Of a DNA stretch of 64,000 nucleotides, positions 35,549 through 43,994 are shown piece after piece. A program made the translations under genes and the position numbers. Every line of letters begins with the position of its first letter. The stretch's first letter is position 1. Source of the stretch: Bordetella genomosp. 10 (lineage in GTDB: Bacteria > Pseudomonadota > Gammaproteobacteria > Burkholderiales > Burkholderiaceae_B); NCBI RefSeq assembly GCF_002261225.1, contig NZ_NEVM01000005.1, positions 2,604,001-2,668,000 on the forward strand, in the 5' to 3' direction. A model generated the notes under the pieces. It saw only the letters and a list, made by a program, of their open reading frames with translations. It did not search any database and was not told the origin of the DNA.

Positions 35549-36823
35549 TTAGGCGCTCATCACCATCGCGCGCATCGGTTCCGGGTTCTGCACGCCGCCG
35601 CCCACGCGTTTGGTCGTGTAGAACGACACATACGGCTTGTTGGTGTACGGGTCGCGCAGCACACGCACACCCACCCGATCCAGGATCAGATAGGTGCGGC
35701 GGAAATCGCCGAACAACAGCGGGATGGCATTGGCGGCCACATCCGGCATATCGGGCACTTCCGTCACCGGGAAGCCGGCCACAGTGGCGGGCTGACCGGC
35801 CACGAAGGATGGCTGCCACAGGTAGTTACCCTGGCCGTCCTTCAGCTTGCGGACCGCGCCCTGAGTCTTGCGATTCATGGCGAAACGAGCATTGGCGGTG
35901 AACGCGGAAGGCAGGTCGTAGATGATGTCCACGATAGCGTCGGACGTGATCCCGTTCGGCGCGCCCGAGCTGACAGTCGTAATGGCGCCGAACGGGTGCT
36001 TGGCCGCGTTGGCACCACCGGTGACATAGGTCAGAATGCCAAACGGCTTATTGGCGCCGTCACCGGCGATGTACGCCATGCCCTCCTGCTTGGAAAACTC
36101 GGTCTGCACTTCGCCGGCCAGCCACGCCTCCAGATTGATCGCGGCGTCATCGAGAATCTGTTGCGTCGCCGCGGGGTTCGCATAGATTTCCCCCCAGCCG
36201 AAGCCCAGCGACGCGAACGTGCCGGTGCCGGTATTGGGGCGGGGGGCCGTTTCACCAACCCAGCCGGAAGCGGTGCCGCCCATGTTGAAGAGCTTGCTGA
36301 AGCCCGCACCCGTGACCGGCTGCACCTGGGCCAACTGGCGCATCGGCGATACCTCGACCAGCTTGTCGGTGATCGTGCGATCCCACTCGACGGGCGCGAG
36401 ATAGCCGCCCTGGTCATCGGCGCCCTTGTTCAGCGCCGACTGGACATCGCCCTTCTTGAAGTGCGCCTGGAATGCCTCGCTGTATTCGGCGTCCTTCAGG
36501 CGCCGGCCGGCGGTGCCCGCGCCCATTTCGGACGCCGCGATCTTGGTGTTGGCTTCATCGACAGCCTTTTGCAGGCGGTCGATATCGGCGTTGATATTCT
36601 CGACCTTCAGCGCCTGGAGGGCATCGTGGGTACCCTTCTTGACTTCTTCGAGCTGCTTCCCATGCTCTTCCTTGAAGTCGGCAAAGGCCTTGTTCAACTG
36701 CTCGATGAGCGCCTTGACGTCGCCGGGCCCTTCGGCACGGACATACACGATGCCGCGCGGAACGAAGCCGGTGGTGGGCATAAAAAAGGCCGCGAGAGCG
36801 GCCAAGATGGGTTTGGATTGCAT
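35549..36823 (-). CDS. HK97-type major capsid protein
   Basis: The product is 424 aa from ATG 36823. An N-terminal coiled-coil delta domain (DVKALIEQLNKAFADFKEEHGKQLEEVKKGTHDALQALKVENINADIDRLQKAVDEAN) is probably removed by the protease encoded upstream. The HK97 fold includes DDQGGYLAPVEWDRTITDKLVEVSPMRQLAQVQPVTG and FYTTKRVGGGVQNPEPMRAMVMSA. A terminator-like hairpin lies within its first codons (36781-36803), so translation might instead start at ATG 36781 (MPTTGFVPRG); 36823 has the better ribosome-binding site (GAGG). Confidence 0.92.
   Translation of the reverse strand: MQSKPILAALAAFFMPTTGFVPRGIVYVRAEGPGDVKALIEQLNKAFADFKEEHGKQLEEVKKGTHDALQALKVENINADIDRLQKAVDEANTKIAASEMGAGTAGRRLKDAEYSEAFQAHFKKGDVQSALNKGADDQGGYLAPVEWDRTITDKLVEVSPMRQLAQVQPVTGAGFSKLFNMGGTASGWVGETAPRPNTGTGTFASLGFGWGEIYANPAATQQILDDAAINLEAWLAGEVQTEFSKQEGMAYIAGDGANKPFGILTYVTGGANAAKHPFGAITTVSSGAPNGITSDAIVDIIYDLPSAFTANARFAMNRKTQGAVRKLKDGQGNYLWQPSFVAGQPATVAGFPVTEVPDMPDVAANAIPLLFGDFRRTYLILDRVGVRVLRDPYTNKPYVSFYTTKRVGGGVQNPEPMRAMVMSA
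36781..36803 (-). terminator. terminator-like hairpin inside the capsid gene 5' end
   Basis: On the minus strand GGCCGC-TCTC-GCGGCC is a perfect 6-bp tetraloop stem followed by six T, 25 bp after the protease stop codon. It is in frame with the capsid gene (ILAALAAFF). Other gene boundaries in this late operon carry similar hairpins, so a regulatory role is plausible. Confidence 0.65.
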
Positions 36824-36827
36824 GGAT

Positions 36828-37694
36828 TTAACCTCGCAGAGTATTGAGAGTGTTTCGCAGCAGGGCTGCAACGTCTTCGCCAGCGCTCGGCGTGGCAGAA
36901 CCGGCAGCGCCAAGCGTGCCGGGGTCGGCAGCGCTCGGCTTGCCGGAAAACAGGGCTTTGAACGCGTCACGCCGGGACGAGCGACTATGACCAGCTCGTG
37001 CCATGGATGCCTCGATCGACGCCATTGCGCGGCGGTATTCGCTGCTGGCATGCGCGGCATGCGTCGCCGCGCCGGCTTCCAGCAATCCCGTCGCAAATCC
37101 ATCCTCGACAGCTTGTTCCGCACCGATCCAGGTTTCTTTGTCCATCAGCGCGGACGCTTGGGCTTTGGTGATCCCGGATCGGCTGGCATAGACGCCGGCC
37201 ATGGCATCGTCAAAGGGCGCCAAGCTCGCAGCAGCGGCGGCTAGATCATGGCGATTTCCAATCGCAACGGCCCAGGCGTTATGGATCATCAGGAATGACC
37301 CGTCTCCCATCAGAATCTCGTCGCCCGCCATTGCGATGACGGAGGCGGCGGAAGCTGCCAGGCCCATTACCTTGACCGTTACCTTCGCCTTGTGTTCGCG
37401 CAGTGCGTTGTAGATCGCCACCCCCTCGAAGAAATTCCCACCGGGAGAGTTGACATTGACCGTCACGTCACGCGTGCCGATGGAGCGTAGAGCTGCGCTG
37501 ATGCGCTTAACCGTGACGCCGGAGCCGTCCCAGGCCTCGCCGATGGAGTCGTAGATTGAAATGGTCGCGTCGTCATCGGCCGCCGCGGCGCGCACTTGCG
37601 GTTGCCACCGCTCCAACGCATCCGGCCGGAGGTCGAAGTCAGCGGCGCCCAGCCGGAAGTCAGCCCGGATTTCGGGAAGTTGCAGCAGGCTCAT
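36828..37694 (-). CDS. head maturation protease (ClpP-like, S14)
   Basis: The product is 288 aa. The catalytic Ser lies in MGLAASAASVIAMAG (~110-124) and the His in GSFLMIHNAWA (~132-142); NVNSPGGNFFEGVAIYNAL is the ClpP oxyanion region. The family processes the delta domain of HK97-type capsids. It lies between portal and capsid genes and overlaps the portal by 35 bp. Confidence 0.93.
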   Translation of the reverse strand: MSLLQLPEIRADFRLGAADFDLRPDALERWQPQVRAAAADDDATISIYDSIGEAWDGSGVTVKRISAALRSIGTRDVTVNVNSPGGNFFEGVAIYNALREHKAKVTVKVMGLAASAASVIAMAGDEILMGDGSFLMIHNAWAVAIGNRHDLAAAAASLAPFDDAMAGVYASRSGITKAQASALMDKETWIGAEQAVEDGFATGLLEAGAATHAAHASSEYRRAMASIEASMARAGHSRSSRRDAFKALFSGKPSAADPGTLGAAGSATPSAGEDVAALLRNTLNTLRG

Positions 37695-38925
37695 TGGTGG
37701 GTCCTTTCTGTGTCATGGGGTTGCGCAACTTATCGGCATCCGGGTCACTGGACCGCGGGTAGTCCTGCAATTCGCGCACTTCGTTTTGCGTGTTCCAGGG
37801 CGCTTGGCCGCCAGCGCCAAGAGCCTTCGCGAAGAAATCGGCCTGGTCTTTTAAGGTTCCTCGCAGCAGCGCCCGCTCGTTGAACTTGGCCGTTAGATAG
37901 TCCATCTCGTCTTCTTCCAGCAGCACCCTCATGACGGCCTGCTCCCACGCGGTGAACCAGTATTGCAAACCGTATTGCACGAAGAAGATTCCAAGCTGCT
38001 CGATGCCGGAACCCCAACTGGTGTCGTCCATCATCAAAAGCGGACGAGGCACACCAAAGGCTCGGGCTACCTCTTCAATTTGGGCGTTTCGGTTCTCGAT
38101 GTGTTGCGCGTCCTGAGCGGTGCTCGCAAACCTATTTGCCGTGGCCCCCTCTTCCAGCAACATCCATCGCTGAACATTCTCCGCGCCGGCGAAATCCTCA
38201 TCCAACGAACTCCGCATGCGGCCGTATGCTTGGTCGGAAAGCGCCTTGGGCACTTCCACGGCCCCGCCTGCCATGTTCCCGGTCTGGAACACGCGCTGTG
38301 CGGCGCGTTCGGCATCCTGAGCCAGCCGTATCGCATCGCGCGCCAGGCGCATACGCGCCATTCCCTCTACGCCATCCAACGAAAGATCGCGCAGGTGGAA
38401 GATGTCGCGCGTGCCCAACACCAGCATTCCGCCATCCGGCCGCGTATATTCGTATTCCACCTTCCAGCCGGACACAAGGCGCGGTACCACCGTCCCACGT
38501 TCCAGCGGGATCATGGCGATGGGGCGGCCTGCGGACCAGACGACGCGCGCATATGCGTTGCCGTCCATCAGGGCGTGCAACTGCATCTGCGACTTCCATT
38601 CAAAGGGCGTCTGCCAGCTATTCGGCTTCAGCTTCAGGAGACGGTAGCCAGGATGCCCCTTCGCCAGCGCCTTGCTATCGTCGTTGTGCAATAAGTTCAG
38701 CGGCAGCATGCCGATGGATGTCGAAATGAGCGACACACAGCGCAACGCGGCCATGTTGCGCAACGAATTCATGCGCGCGCCGTAATCACCACTCCGGATG
38801 TATTCCAGAAGCGTCGGGTCGTCCAAGCCTTTGAACGCTTGTCCTGCGCTCTGCTGGGCCATCACCGACGGGCGAGTCTCCGCGCTCGGCGCAGTCGTCC
38901 GCCGAAATAGATCAAAAAATCCCAT
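37660..38925 (-). CDS. HK97-type portal protein
   Basis: The product is 421 aa. It begins MGFFDLFRRTT, with CVSLISTSIGMLPLNLL, LMDGNAYARVVW, TRDIFHLRDLSLDGVEGMARMRLARDAIRLAQDAERAAQRVFQTGNMAGGAVEVP and DYLTAKFNERALLRGTLKDQADFFAKAL, all characteristic of Phage_portal. It forms the dodecameric DNA channel at the capsid vertex. Confidence 0.94.
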   Translation of the reverse strand: MGFFDLFRRTTAPSAETRPSVMAQQSAGQAFKGLDDPTLLEYIRSGDYGARMNSLRNMAALRCVSLISTSIGMLPLNLLHNDDSKALAKGHPGYRLLKLKPNSWQTPFEWKSQMQLHALMDGNAYARVVWSAGRPIAMIPLERGTVVPRLVSGWKVEYEYTRPDGGMLVLGTRDIFHLRDLSLDGVEGMARMRLARDAIRLAQDAERAAQRVFQTGNMAGGAVEVPKALSDQAYGRMRSSLDEDFAGAENVQRWMLLEEGATANRFASTAQDAQHIENRNAQIEEVARAFGVPRPLLMMDDTSWGSGIEQLGIFFVQYGLQYWFTAWEQAVMRVLLEEDEMDYLTAKFNERALLRGTLKDQADFFAKALGAGGQAPWNTQNEVRELQDYPRSSDPDADKLRNPMTQKGPTNEPAATSRNPG

Positions 38926-38933
38926 TGGTGCCC

Positions 38934-40646
38934 TTAAATGAAGCGGATTCCCCGCGTCTCGTATACAGAGCTGCCGCTTGCTTCCGGATTCAGTGCCATC
39001 AGGCTGGCCGCATTCAACAGTGCCATCAGCGGATCGATCTTCGCCGTACCGCTGGCCTGCTTGGTGATGAGGATGGAATTCGCTCGCGGCTCGATCCTGG
39101 CGTTGCTGACGCACCAGGCCATCAGGGGCTGACCGCCGTGCAGCAGCGTGCCGTCCGCAAGCTTTCGTTCCATCATTTTTATGGTGCCGCCCAACTTCCA
39201 GCCCTGCGAGACACCGACGATTAGCCCAGCGGGCACGCCCGCGTCGGCGAGATCCTCATCAAAGTTGATTCCGCTGGGGTCTACACCGACTGCGTTTGCA
39301 TCGGGGAACAGGCCGGCATCGTGGATCCTACTCACGATCTTGGCCAGCTCTTGCACGTCCTGGCCAATTCGCTCCACGATCACCAGATCTCCGGCGGTCT
39401 GAAGATCGCGCAGTTTCGGTGCTATTTCCTTTCGCCGCTCCAGGACGGTGGGGTGCGCCCAGCCGCGGCCCCAGGCCAACCAGTTGCCCGTACCGCGTTC
39501 CCGCCCGACGGCCGCGGCGCCGAGCAAGTCGTCCAGCCCACCGCCGTCAATCCCGAAGGTAACAACCTCCGAACGCGCCAGCAGCTCGTCGAACGTCACC
39601 CATTCGCGCACCTGGGCCTGCCAGTGGTCGGCGCCCGCCCAGCGGTCAGATCGCAACGCGAGGCCAATCTCGACATTGAGATGCTTTGCGAGGAACTGCT
39701 GAAAGGCACCATCTGTCCGGGCGCGCAGCAACTTCAGTTGGTCCTCAAGCCACTCGGCGCTCACCGATCGGCCGATGTTTGGATTGGTGATGTAGAAGTT
39801 CGCCGGGCTCAGGTACGCCTTGGACGCCAACATGTCGTCAGGGAACTCGTATAGGATTCCCAACGTCTTCGGGTCGAGCACTTCGCCGTTTCGCACCGAA
39901 CGCCAGTAGGACAGCTTCTCCTTGAAAACGCCGGCGGGGGAATCGTCGCTTTGCGTGGTGAGATAGATAACCCATCCCTCGTCGCGGGAGATCTGGCCAC
40001 CCAGCGCCTCGAGGAACATCGCCACCGCGTTTGAGCGCTTGCCAAACAGCCATAGCTCGTCGACGAGTATTCGGCCGGCTTTCTTACCCGAAACCGTATC
40101 GGTGTCCGCCGCTACGACCTTCAAGGTGTTACGCGTCACCCGATGCGTGATGGTCCGAATATGGTCCTGGATTTGGAACATGTCGGCCAGCTCCTCGTCC
40201 GCGCGGATCATCGCCGCAGCAGGCTTGAAACTGTTATCTGCGACTTCCTTGGTCGGCGCGAGGATCAGATGTTCCTCTTCGTTTCTCCAACAGATGATCA
40301 CGGCGGTCAACATAATGCCGGCGGCGATCGTCGATTTCGTGTTTTTCTTGCTTATCAGCAGTCCATATTCACGAATGAGCTGCTTGCCGGTTGCTGCGTC
40401 ATAGGCGCCGAAGATGGCCCGGACAAAATCGAAAACCCACTCCTCGGAGCACTCGCCGAACGTTGGGGCGCGCCAGGCCTGTATGTCTTCGTCGTAGATC
40501 TTCGGCAAGTCGACGACCTTCAACTGCTTGAAAATCGCCAGCGCGTGCTCAGCCTGCTCCGGGAAGATAGGCGGCGGGATAATCGATTCGCGCGCGCGCA
40601 GTCGGTCCGCCCAGTCAGGGCAAGCAGTACTCCAAGTCGGGAGCAT
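38934..40646 (-). CDS. terminase large subunit
   Basis: The product is 570 aa. The ATPase domain has LISKKNTKSTIAAGIMLTAVI (Walker A variant) and AGRILVDELWLFGK (Walker B). The C-terminal nuclease domain includes VVTFGIDGGGLDDLLGAAAVGRE and GVDPSGINFDEDLADAGV. This is the HK97-like Terminase_1 group, which packages cos DNA in concert with an HNH nuclease. It starts directly after the small-subunit stop (40647). Confidence 0.94.
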   Translation of the reverse strand: MLPTWSTACPDWADRLRARESIIPPPIFPEQAEHALAIFKQLKVVDLPKIYDEDIQAWRAPTFGECSEEWVFDFVRAIFGAYDAATGKQLIREYGLLISKKNTKSTIAAGIMLTAVIICWRNEEEHLILAPTKEVADNSFKPAAAMIRADEELADMFQIQDHIRTITHRVTRNTLKVVAADTDTVSGKKAGRILVDELWLFGKRSNAVAMFLEALGGQISRDEGWVIYLTTQSDDSPAGVFKEKLSYWRSVRNGEVLDPKTLGILYEFPDDMLASKAYLSPANFYITNPNIGRSVSAEWLEDQLKLLRARTDGAFQQFLAKHLNVEIGLALRSDRWAGADHWQAQVREWVTFDELLARSEVVTFGIDGGGLDDLLGAAAVGRERGTGNWLAWGRGWAHPTVLERRKEIAPKLRDLQTAGDLVIVERIGQDVQELAKIVSRIHDAGLFPDANAVGVDPSGINFDEDLADAGVPAGLIVGVSQGWKLGGTIKMMERKLADGTLLHGGQPLMAWCVSNARIEPRANSILITKQASGTAKIDPLMALLNAASLMALNPEASGSSVYETRGIRFI

Positions 40647-40970
40647 TTACTGCACCGTGCGAGGCGGCGGCGCCGTAGGAGCGAACCGCCCGCCTGTGGT
40701 GGCGGTAGCCGCGGCGGCGTTCTTGGCGCCCTTCTTGCCCTGCTCGCCGATTCGGCCATGGACAAACGGCAGCGCCGCCTTCGCGGCATCAACTCGCAAT
40801 TTCCCGTCGGCCGTGTCGTCCTTCCACACGCTCTTCAGGAATTCGAGCGGGTCGTCCGAGGCCTTGGCCAGCAGCAATATGGTCGGCCCTTTGGGCGGAC
40901 GGCCGGCGCCTGGCCGCTTGCCGCCGGAATTGGCGCGCGGGCCGCCGCTCTTACCCTTGACACCTGCCAT
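40647..40970 (-). CDS. terminase small subunit-like protein
   Basis: The product is 107 aa, with the N-terminal motif MAGVKGKSGGPRANSGGKRPGAGRPPKG, a basic DNA-binding leader seen in phage terminase small subunits, followed by DPLEFLKSVWKDDTADGKLRVDAAKAALPFVHGRIGEQGKK. It directly precedes the large subunit. ATG 40970 was chosen from this N-terminal motif. Confidence 0.85.
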   Translation of the reverse strand: MAGVKGKSGGPRANSGGKRPGAGRPPKGPTILLLAKASDDPLEFLKSVWKDDTADGKLRVDAAKAALPFVHGRIGEQGKKGAKNAAAATATTGGRFAPTAPPPRTVQ

Positions 40971-41175
40971 TTGCTGATTGCCTTTCCATTTGCTGATTAA
41001 TCGATACGGGGATATTTTCTGCGCGTGAGGGAACTGGCGGTTTCCAGCCCGAGGGGCCGCCCGGGTTTCGACCCCCCCCACCCCCTAGGCCCCGGAGGGC
41101 TCCCCCGAAACCGCCCCCGCAGGCCCCTCCTGAGGTCGCTCAGGACGCTTTCTAAGGCGCGACCAGCGCGCGCCA
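40971..41175. other. GC-rich non-coding region ahead of the terminase genes, candidate cos region
   Basis: It contains runs of C around 41070-41088, an inverted repeat GGTTTCG (41064-41070) / CGAAACC (41106-41112) and no gene. HK97-type phages with an HNH-terminase pair carry cos between these genes. The cut site itself cannot be read from sequence. Confidence 0.4.
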
Positions 41176-41370
41176 TCACCAGAATCTCAAACGCCTCCTA
41201 CGCCCTTCTATCGCGTCGACGCGGATCGCCTTTCGGATCCACCTACTTGCCTTGTCCAGGTCGGGGGGCAAGCCGGTCAGTCTGCTGGTCAGCGCCACGC
41301 CGAGCAGGTACCAGCGCAACCACCATGCGATACGCACGCGCAGCGTGACCTGGTAACCGAGGGAGGCCAT
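41176..41370 (-). CDS. small membrane-associated phage protein
   Basis: The product is 64 aa, MASLGYQVTLRVRIAWWLRWYLLGVALTSRLTGLPPDLDKASRWIRKAIRV..., with one hydrophobic helix (~13-30) and a basic tail. Its ATG overlaps the preceding gene's stop. The function is unknown. Confidence 0.65.
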   Translation of the reverse strand: MASLGYQVTLRVRIAWWLRWYLLGVALTSRLTGLPPDLDKASRWIRKAIRVDAIEGRRRRLRFW

Positions 41371-41618
41371 CACACCCACCCTGGCGCCTCGGGCATCGCC
41401 TGGGGCATGTGGTCATCGATGATCTCGACGCGGACGTCGTGCCGGATGCCGGTGCTGGTATCTCGGCTGGAGTGGTAAGCGTGCCAGGTCACGCTGGCCG
41501 CATCGAGGTTGACGCCGACCTTGTGGGCAACCACCTCGGCGATGAGGCGGTGAACTTCGGCTTCGTCCACGGTGACGGAGTGGATATCGCGGTGCTGTTT
41601 GTTGGTATGGACGTTCAT
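41370..41618 (-). CDS. small phage protein, unknown
   Basis: The product is 82 aa, MNVHTNKQHRDIHSVTVDEAEVHRLIAEVVAHKVGVNLDAASVTWHAYHSSRDTSTGIRHDVRVEIIDDHMPQAMPEAPGWV. It has no TM and is beta-rich in the second half. It overlaps the HNH gene by ATGA (41615-41618). I do not recognise the family. Confidence 0.7.
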   Translation of the reverse strand: MNVHTNKQHRDIHSVTVDEAEVHRLIAEVVAHKVGVNLDAASVTWHAYHSSRDTSTGIRHDVRVEIIDDHMPQAMPEAPGWV

Positions 41619-41932
41619 CGCTTCTGCCTGTGTCCAAGGTCGTCGGCCGTCTTCGCCGCGTGACAGCCATCGGCGCCGGCGCATAGGATCTGGCAGTTGT
41701 CGTCCGTGTCGGCGCCGCCCTGGTGCAGCGGCACCTTGTGGTCCAGCTCGAAGCCCTGGGGGAACTCGGTGAGCTTGCCGCAGTTGGCGCAATAGGGACA
41801 CGCGGACCACAGGCGCAGGCGCCGGGCCTGCAGCTTCCGGCCGGTCATGCGCTGCTCGGACGGCGACGGGGCGATGGCGCGCCGCGGCTGCGCCACAACG
41901 GCGCGCGGCTTCAGCATCGCGTATTTGGCCAT
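41615..41932 (-). CDS. HNH endonuclease (packaging-associated)
   Basis: The product is 105 aa. Zinc Cys pairs CPYCANC and C-x-n-C (QILCAGADGCH) frame the HNH motif FELDHKVPLHQGGADTDDNCQILC...CHAAKTADD. HK97-like phages need such a nuclease beside the terminase for cos cleavage. It is the first gene of the late packaging cluster, just after the prophage tRNA on the same strand. Confidence 0.9.
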   Translation of the reverse strand: MAKYAMLKPRAVVAQPRRAIAPSPSEQRMTGRKLQARRLRLWSACPYCANCGKLTEFPQGFELDHKVPLHQGGADTDDNCQILCAGADGCHAAKTADDLGHRQKR

Positions 41933-42008
41933 GAGGGGAGATTCCTTGGATGGATAAGGAGGCGCGCTCCTGCCGCCGTTTCCCGACAGTGACACGAGTG
42001 GAGTCACA

Positions 42009-42083
42009 TGGCGCGCCTGGATGGAATCGAACCACCATCGCGAGGTTCGTAGCCTCGAATCCTGTCCATTGAACGACAGGCGC
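42009..42083 (-). tRNA. tRNA-Arg(ACG), prophage-encoded
   Basis: A 75-nt cloverleaf on the minus strand: acceptor GCGCCTG/CAGGCGC, discriminator G plus encoded CCA, anticodon stem GAGG/CCTC with loop CTACGAA (anticodon ACG) and T arm GGTGG-TTCGATT-CCATC with one G-T pair. It lies immediately upstream of the HNH nuclease. It may serve phage codon demand (CGU/CGC) or compensate integration into another tRNA-Arg gene. Confidence 0.9.
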
Positions 42084-42488
42084 ACTTAGCCCCCGCTCCC
42101 ACTGGTCTGCCGCCTCGAGCCTTCCTGTCACCCTGGGGAGGAGAGGCCCATTTGACGTGGGGCGAAGCGGCAGACCGGTGAAAGCGAAGAGCCCCGGCTG
42201 CATATTCCCACCCGGGGCACTGTGACACGTTTATTGAGAGCCAAAAGCAATTCTTGGCGCCGTGAAGATGTTAGCAAACGTAAACCATTTCTCAGCGAGG
42301 GAATGAGATTGATCTCCCCCGAGCCTCTGCCGCTGCGACATTCAGAAATGGCGCCACAACTCTAAAGATGAGCGGCCCAGACTCACTTAATTACAGGAAT
42401 AACGCCGGAGAAAAGGTTGCCAAGGCTCATCTCCTGATTTATAGATGAGCAGCAATTTTCTTCACCAATCCAACTTAGGAGTTCACGA
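42084..42488. other. intergenic region upstream of the aquaporin gene
   Basis: No gene is seen between the tRNA and aqpZ (405 bp). It has the promoter listed at 42417-42445 and lower GC than the phage late genes. The proximal 100 bp reads as a fragment of a non-coding flank of the tRNA. Confidence 0.5.
42417..42450 (+). promoter_or_regulatory. candidate promoter with overlapping palindrome for aqpZ
   Basis: TTGCCA (42417-42422), a 17-bp spacer and TATAGA (42440-42445) form a good sigma-70 promoter. A GCTCATCT/AGATGAGC inverted repeat (42425-42432 / 42443-42450) spans the spacer and -10, as an operator or hairpin would. The Shine-Dalgarno AGGAG is at 42477. Confidence 0.6.
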
Positions 42489-43211
42489 ATGGCCTTGGCC
42501 AAGAAGTTCATCGCGGAGTTTATCGGTACGTTCTGGCTCGTGCTAGGCGGATGCGGCAGTGCGGTGTTAGCAGCCCATGTGGCCGGGAGTGATGGGTATC
42601 CATTCGGAATCGGATATGCGGGAGTAGCCCTAGCCTTTGGCTTGACGGTCCTGACGGGCGCCTATGCTTTCGGCAGCGTCTCGGGTGCGCATTTCAATCC
42701 AGCCGTCAGTTTCGGACTATGGGCCGGCGGGCGCTTTGCCGGGAAAGACCTGATTCCCTACGTGATTGCCCAGGTATTGGGAGGCCTTCTCGCTGGATGG
42801 GTGCTATACCTGATCGCTACCGGCAAGTCGGGTTTTGCAATTGATCCTTCGGCTCCCGGCGCCTTCGCCTCCAATGGATATGGCAGCCGGTCGCCCGGTG
42901 GCTTTTCGCTTGGCGCTGCATTCCTGACGGAAGCTGTACTTACCGGCATGTTCCTGGTCGTAATCATGGGCGCAACGCACAAGACCGCCGTGGCTGGATT
43001 CGCGCCGATCGCAATAGGACTGGCGCTGACGCTGATTCACTTGATAAGCATTCCCGTAACCAATACTTCGGTAAATCCGGCTCGTTCGACGGCTGTCGCC
43101 CTGTTCGCCGGGTCCGGAGCCTTGGATCAACTGTGGCTGTTCTGGGTGGCCCCGATCATCGGGGGTGTCATCGGTGGTGTGATTTACCGCGCCCTCAATA
43201 GCAACGACTAG
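42489..43211 (+). CDS. aqpZ: aquaporin Z-type water channel (moron)
   Basis: The product is 240 aa with six TM helices. The two NPA half-helices are intact: [12 protein letters not shown] (~61-72) and [13 protein letters not shown] (~195-207). The aromatic/arginine filter Arg is the R of NPARS, and [10 protein letters not shown] is typical of AqpZ. It transports water across the inner membrane. It lies alone on the plus strand between minus-strand prophage operons, with its own promoter, a good ribosome-binding site and a downstream hairpin. Confidence 0.95.
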   Translation: MALAKKFIAEFIGTFWLVLGGCGSAVLAAHVAGSDGYPFGIGYAGVALAFGLTVLTGAYAFGSVSGAHFNPAVSFGLWAGGRFAGKDLIPYVIAQVLGGLLAGWVLYLIATGKSGFAIDPSAPGAFASNGYGSRSPGGFSLGAAFLTEAVLTGMFLVVIMGATHKTAVAGFAPIAIGLALTLIHLISIPVTNTSVNPARSTAVALFAGSGALDQLWLFWVAPIIGGVIGGVIYRALNSND

Positions 43212-43218
43212 ACCTGCG

Positions 43219-43265
43219 CTGTCACCCGGGTGTAATAGCGTCATCCGGGTGACAGGCGGTTTTCC
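43219..43265 (+). terminator. hairpin with T-run after aqpZ
   Basis: CTGTCACCCGG / CCGGGTGACAG (11 bp, 15-nt loop) at 43219-43229 / 43245-43255 is followed within 5 nt by TTTTCC. It lies 7 bp after the aqpZ stop and probably ends its transcript. A second inverted repeat AGCCCCG/CGGGGCT lies at 43299-43322. Confidence 0.7.
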
Positions 43266-43403
43266 AAGCCTGGTTCGGCCCCCGTCAAGAAATGCAGAAG
43301 CCCCGGCCAATGGCTCGGGGCTCTGGACAGACTTCTGACGAAGTCCAATGACGCGTATTTTGACGTGCTTTTTATTCAGCGTCAAAAAAATCTTTGGTCG
43401 GCG

Positions 43404-43994
43404 TTATTCGATAAATCCCCCGCCTCGGAGTATGCCCTCGGCGCGCTCGAAGGCGATCTGTTCGACTCCCTGGATGGGCGCTGTATCGGACTTCGTCTTA
43501 CGGGCACCCCTAAGCCAGGGCACCACCAGCGAGTTGGCACGACTTACGCTTGATAGGCTGACGCCGTGGTTACCGGCCAACTGCTCAAGGCCCGGCGTGT
43601 TGCCCTCGTAATATCGCTGGATGAGCGCCGCCAGCAGCGGACCACGGATGCTCGGCATATCGACCGTGGGCGAGGCGGCGCCCGCCAGTTCCCGCAAAGC
43701 CGCTTGCCAGTCCTCGCGCGGAACCTGCTGGTTGCAACACGGGCAACGGCGCTGGCGAGGCGCATACCGTGCGCGCAACGCGGCCAACTGCAGCTTCGTC
43801 AGCCCCTTGGTCAGCATATCGAGCGCGGTCGCCTTCTCGGCGCCGCCATCGGATCCGCCGAACTCCGGAACGTCGGCCAGTCGCTTGTCCGCCAGCCGTG
43901 CCGAAGCAGGCCGGGCACCGCCATGGCGCTCGTCGTTGAAGGCGTGGACAATCGCCGCCGTCGGCGTCTTGAAGGGGAATTGCGTATCCGTCAT
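43404..43994 (-). CDS. putative late-gene regulator (Q-antiterminator-like), zinc and HTH
   Basis: The product is 196 aa. A CPCCNQQVPREDW zinc-like Cys cluster (~84-97) is followed by an HTH region LLAALIQRYYEGNTPGLEQLAGNHGVSLSSVSRANSLVVPWLRGA (~123-168). It is the last gene of the minus-strand early operon and lies upstream of the late operon, the position of lambda Q. The role is inferred from position and motifs; the family is not certain. Confidence 0.6.
   Translation of the reverse strand: MTDTQFPFKTPTAAIVHAFNDERHGGARPASARLADKRLADVPEFGGSDGGAEKATALDMLTKGLTKLQLAALRARYAPRQRRCPCCNQQVPREDWQAALRELAGAASPTVDMPSIRGPLLAALIQRYYEGNTPGLEQLAGNHGVSLSSVSRANSLVVPWLRGARKTKSDTAPIQGVEQIAFERAEGILRGGGFIE

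Noticed and set aside
42009..42031. Third att-like copy inside the prophage
   Set aside because: The similarity (TGGCGCGCC...GGAATCGAACC) is the conserved 3' end of tRNA-Arg(ACG), not a duplicated att core.
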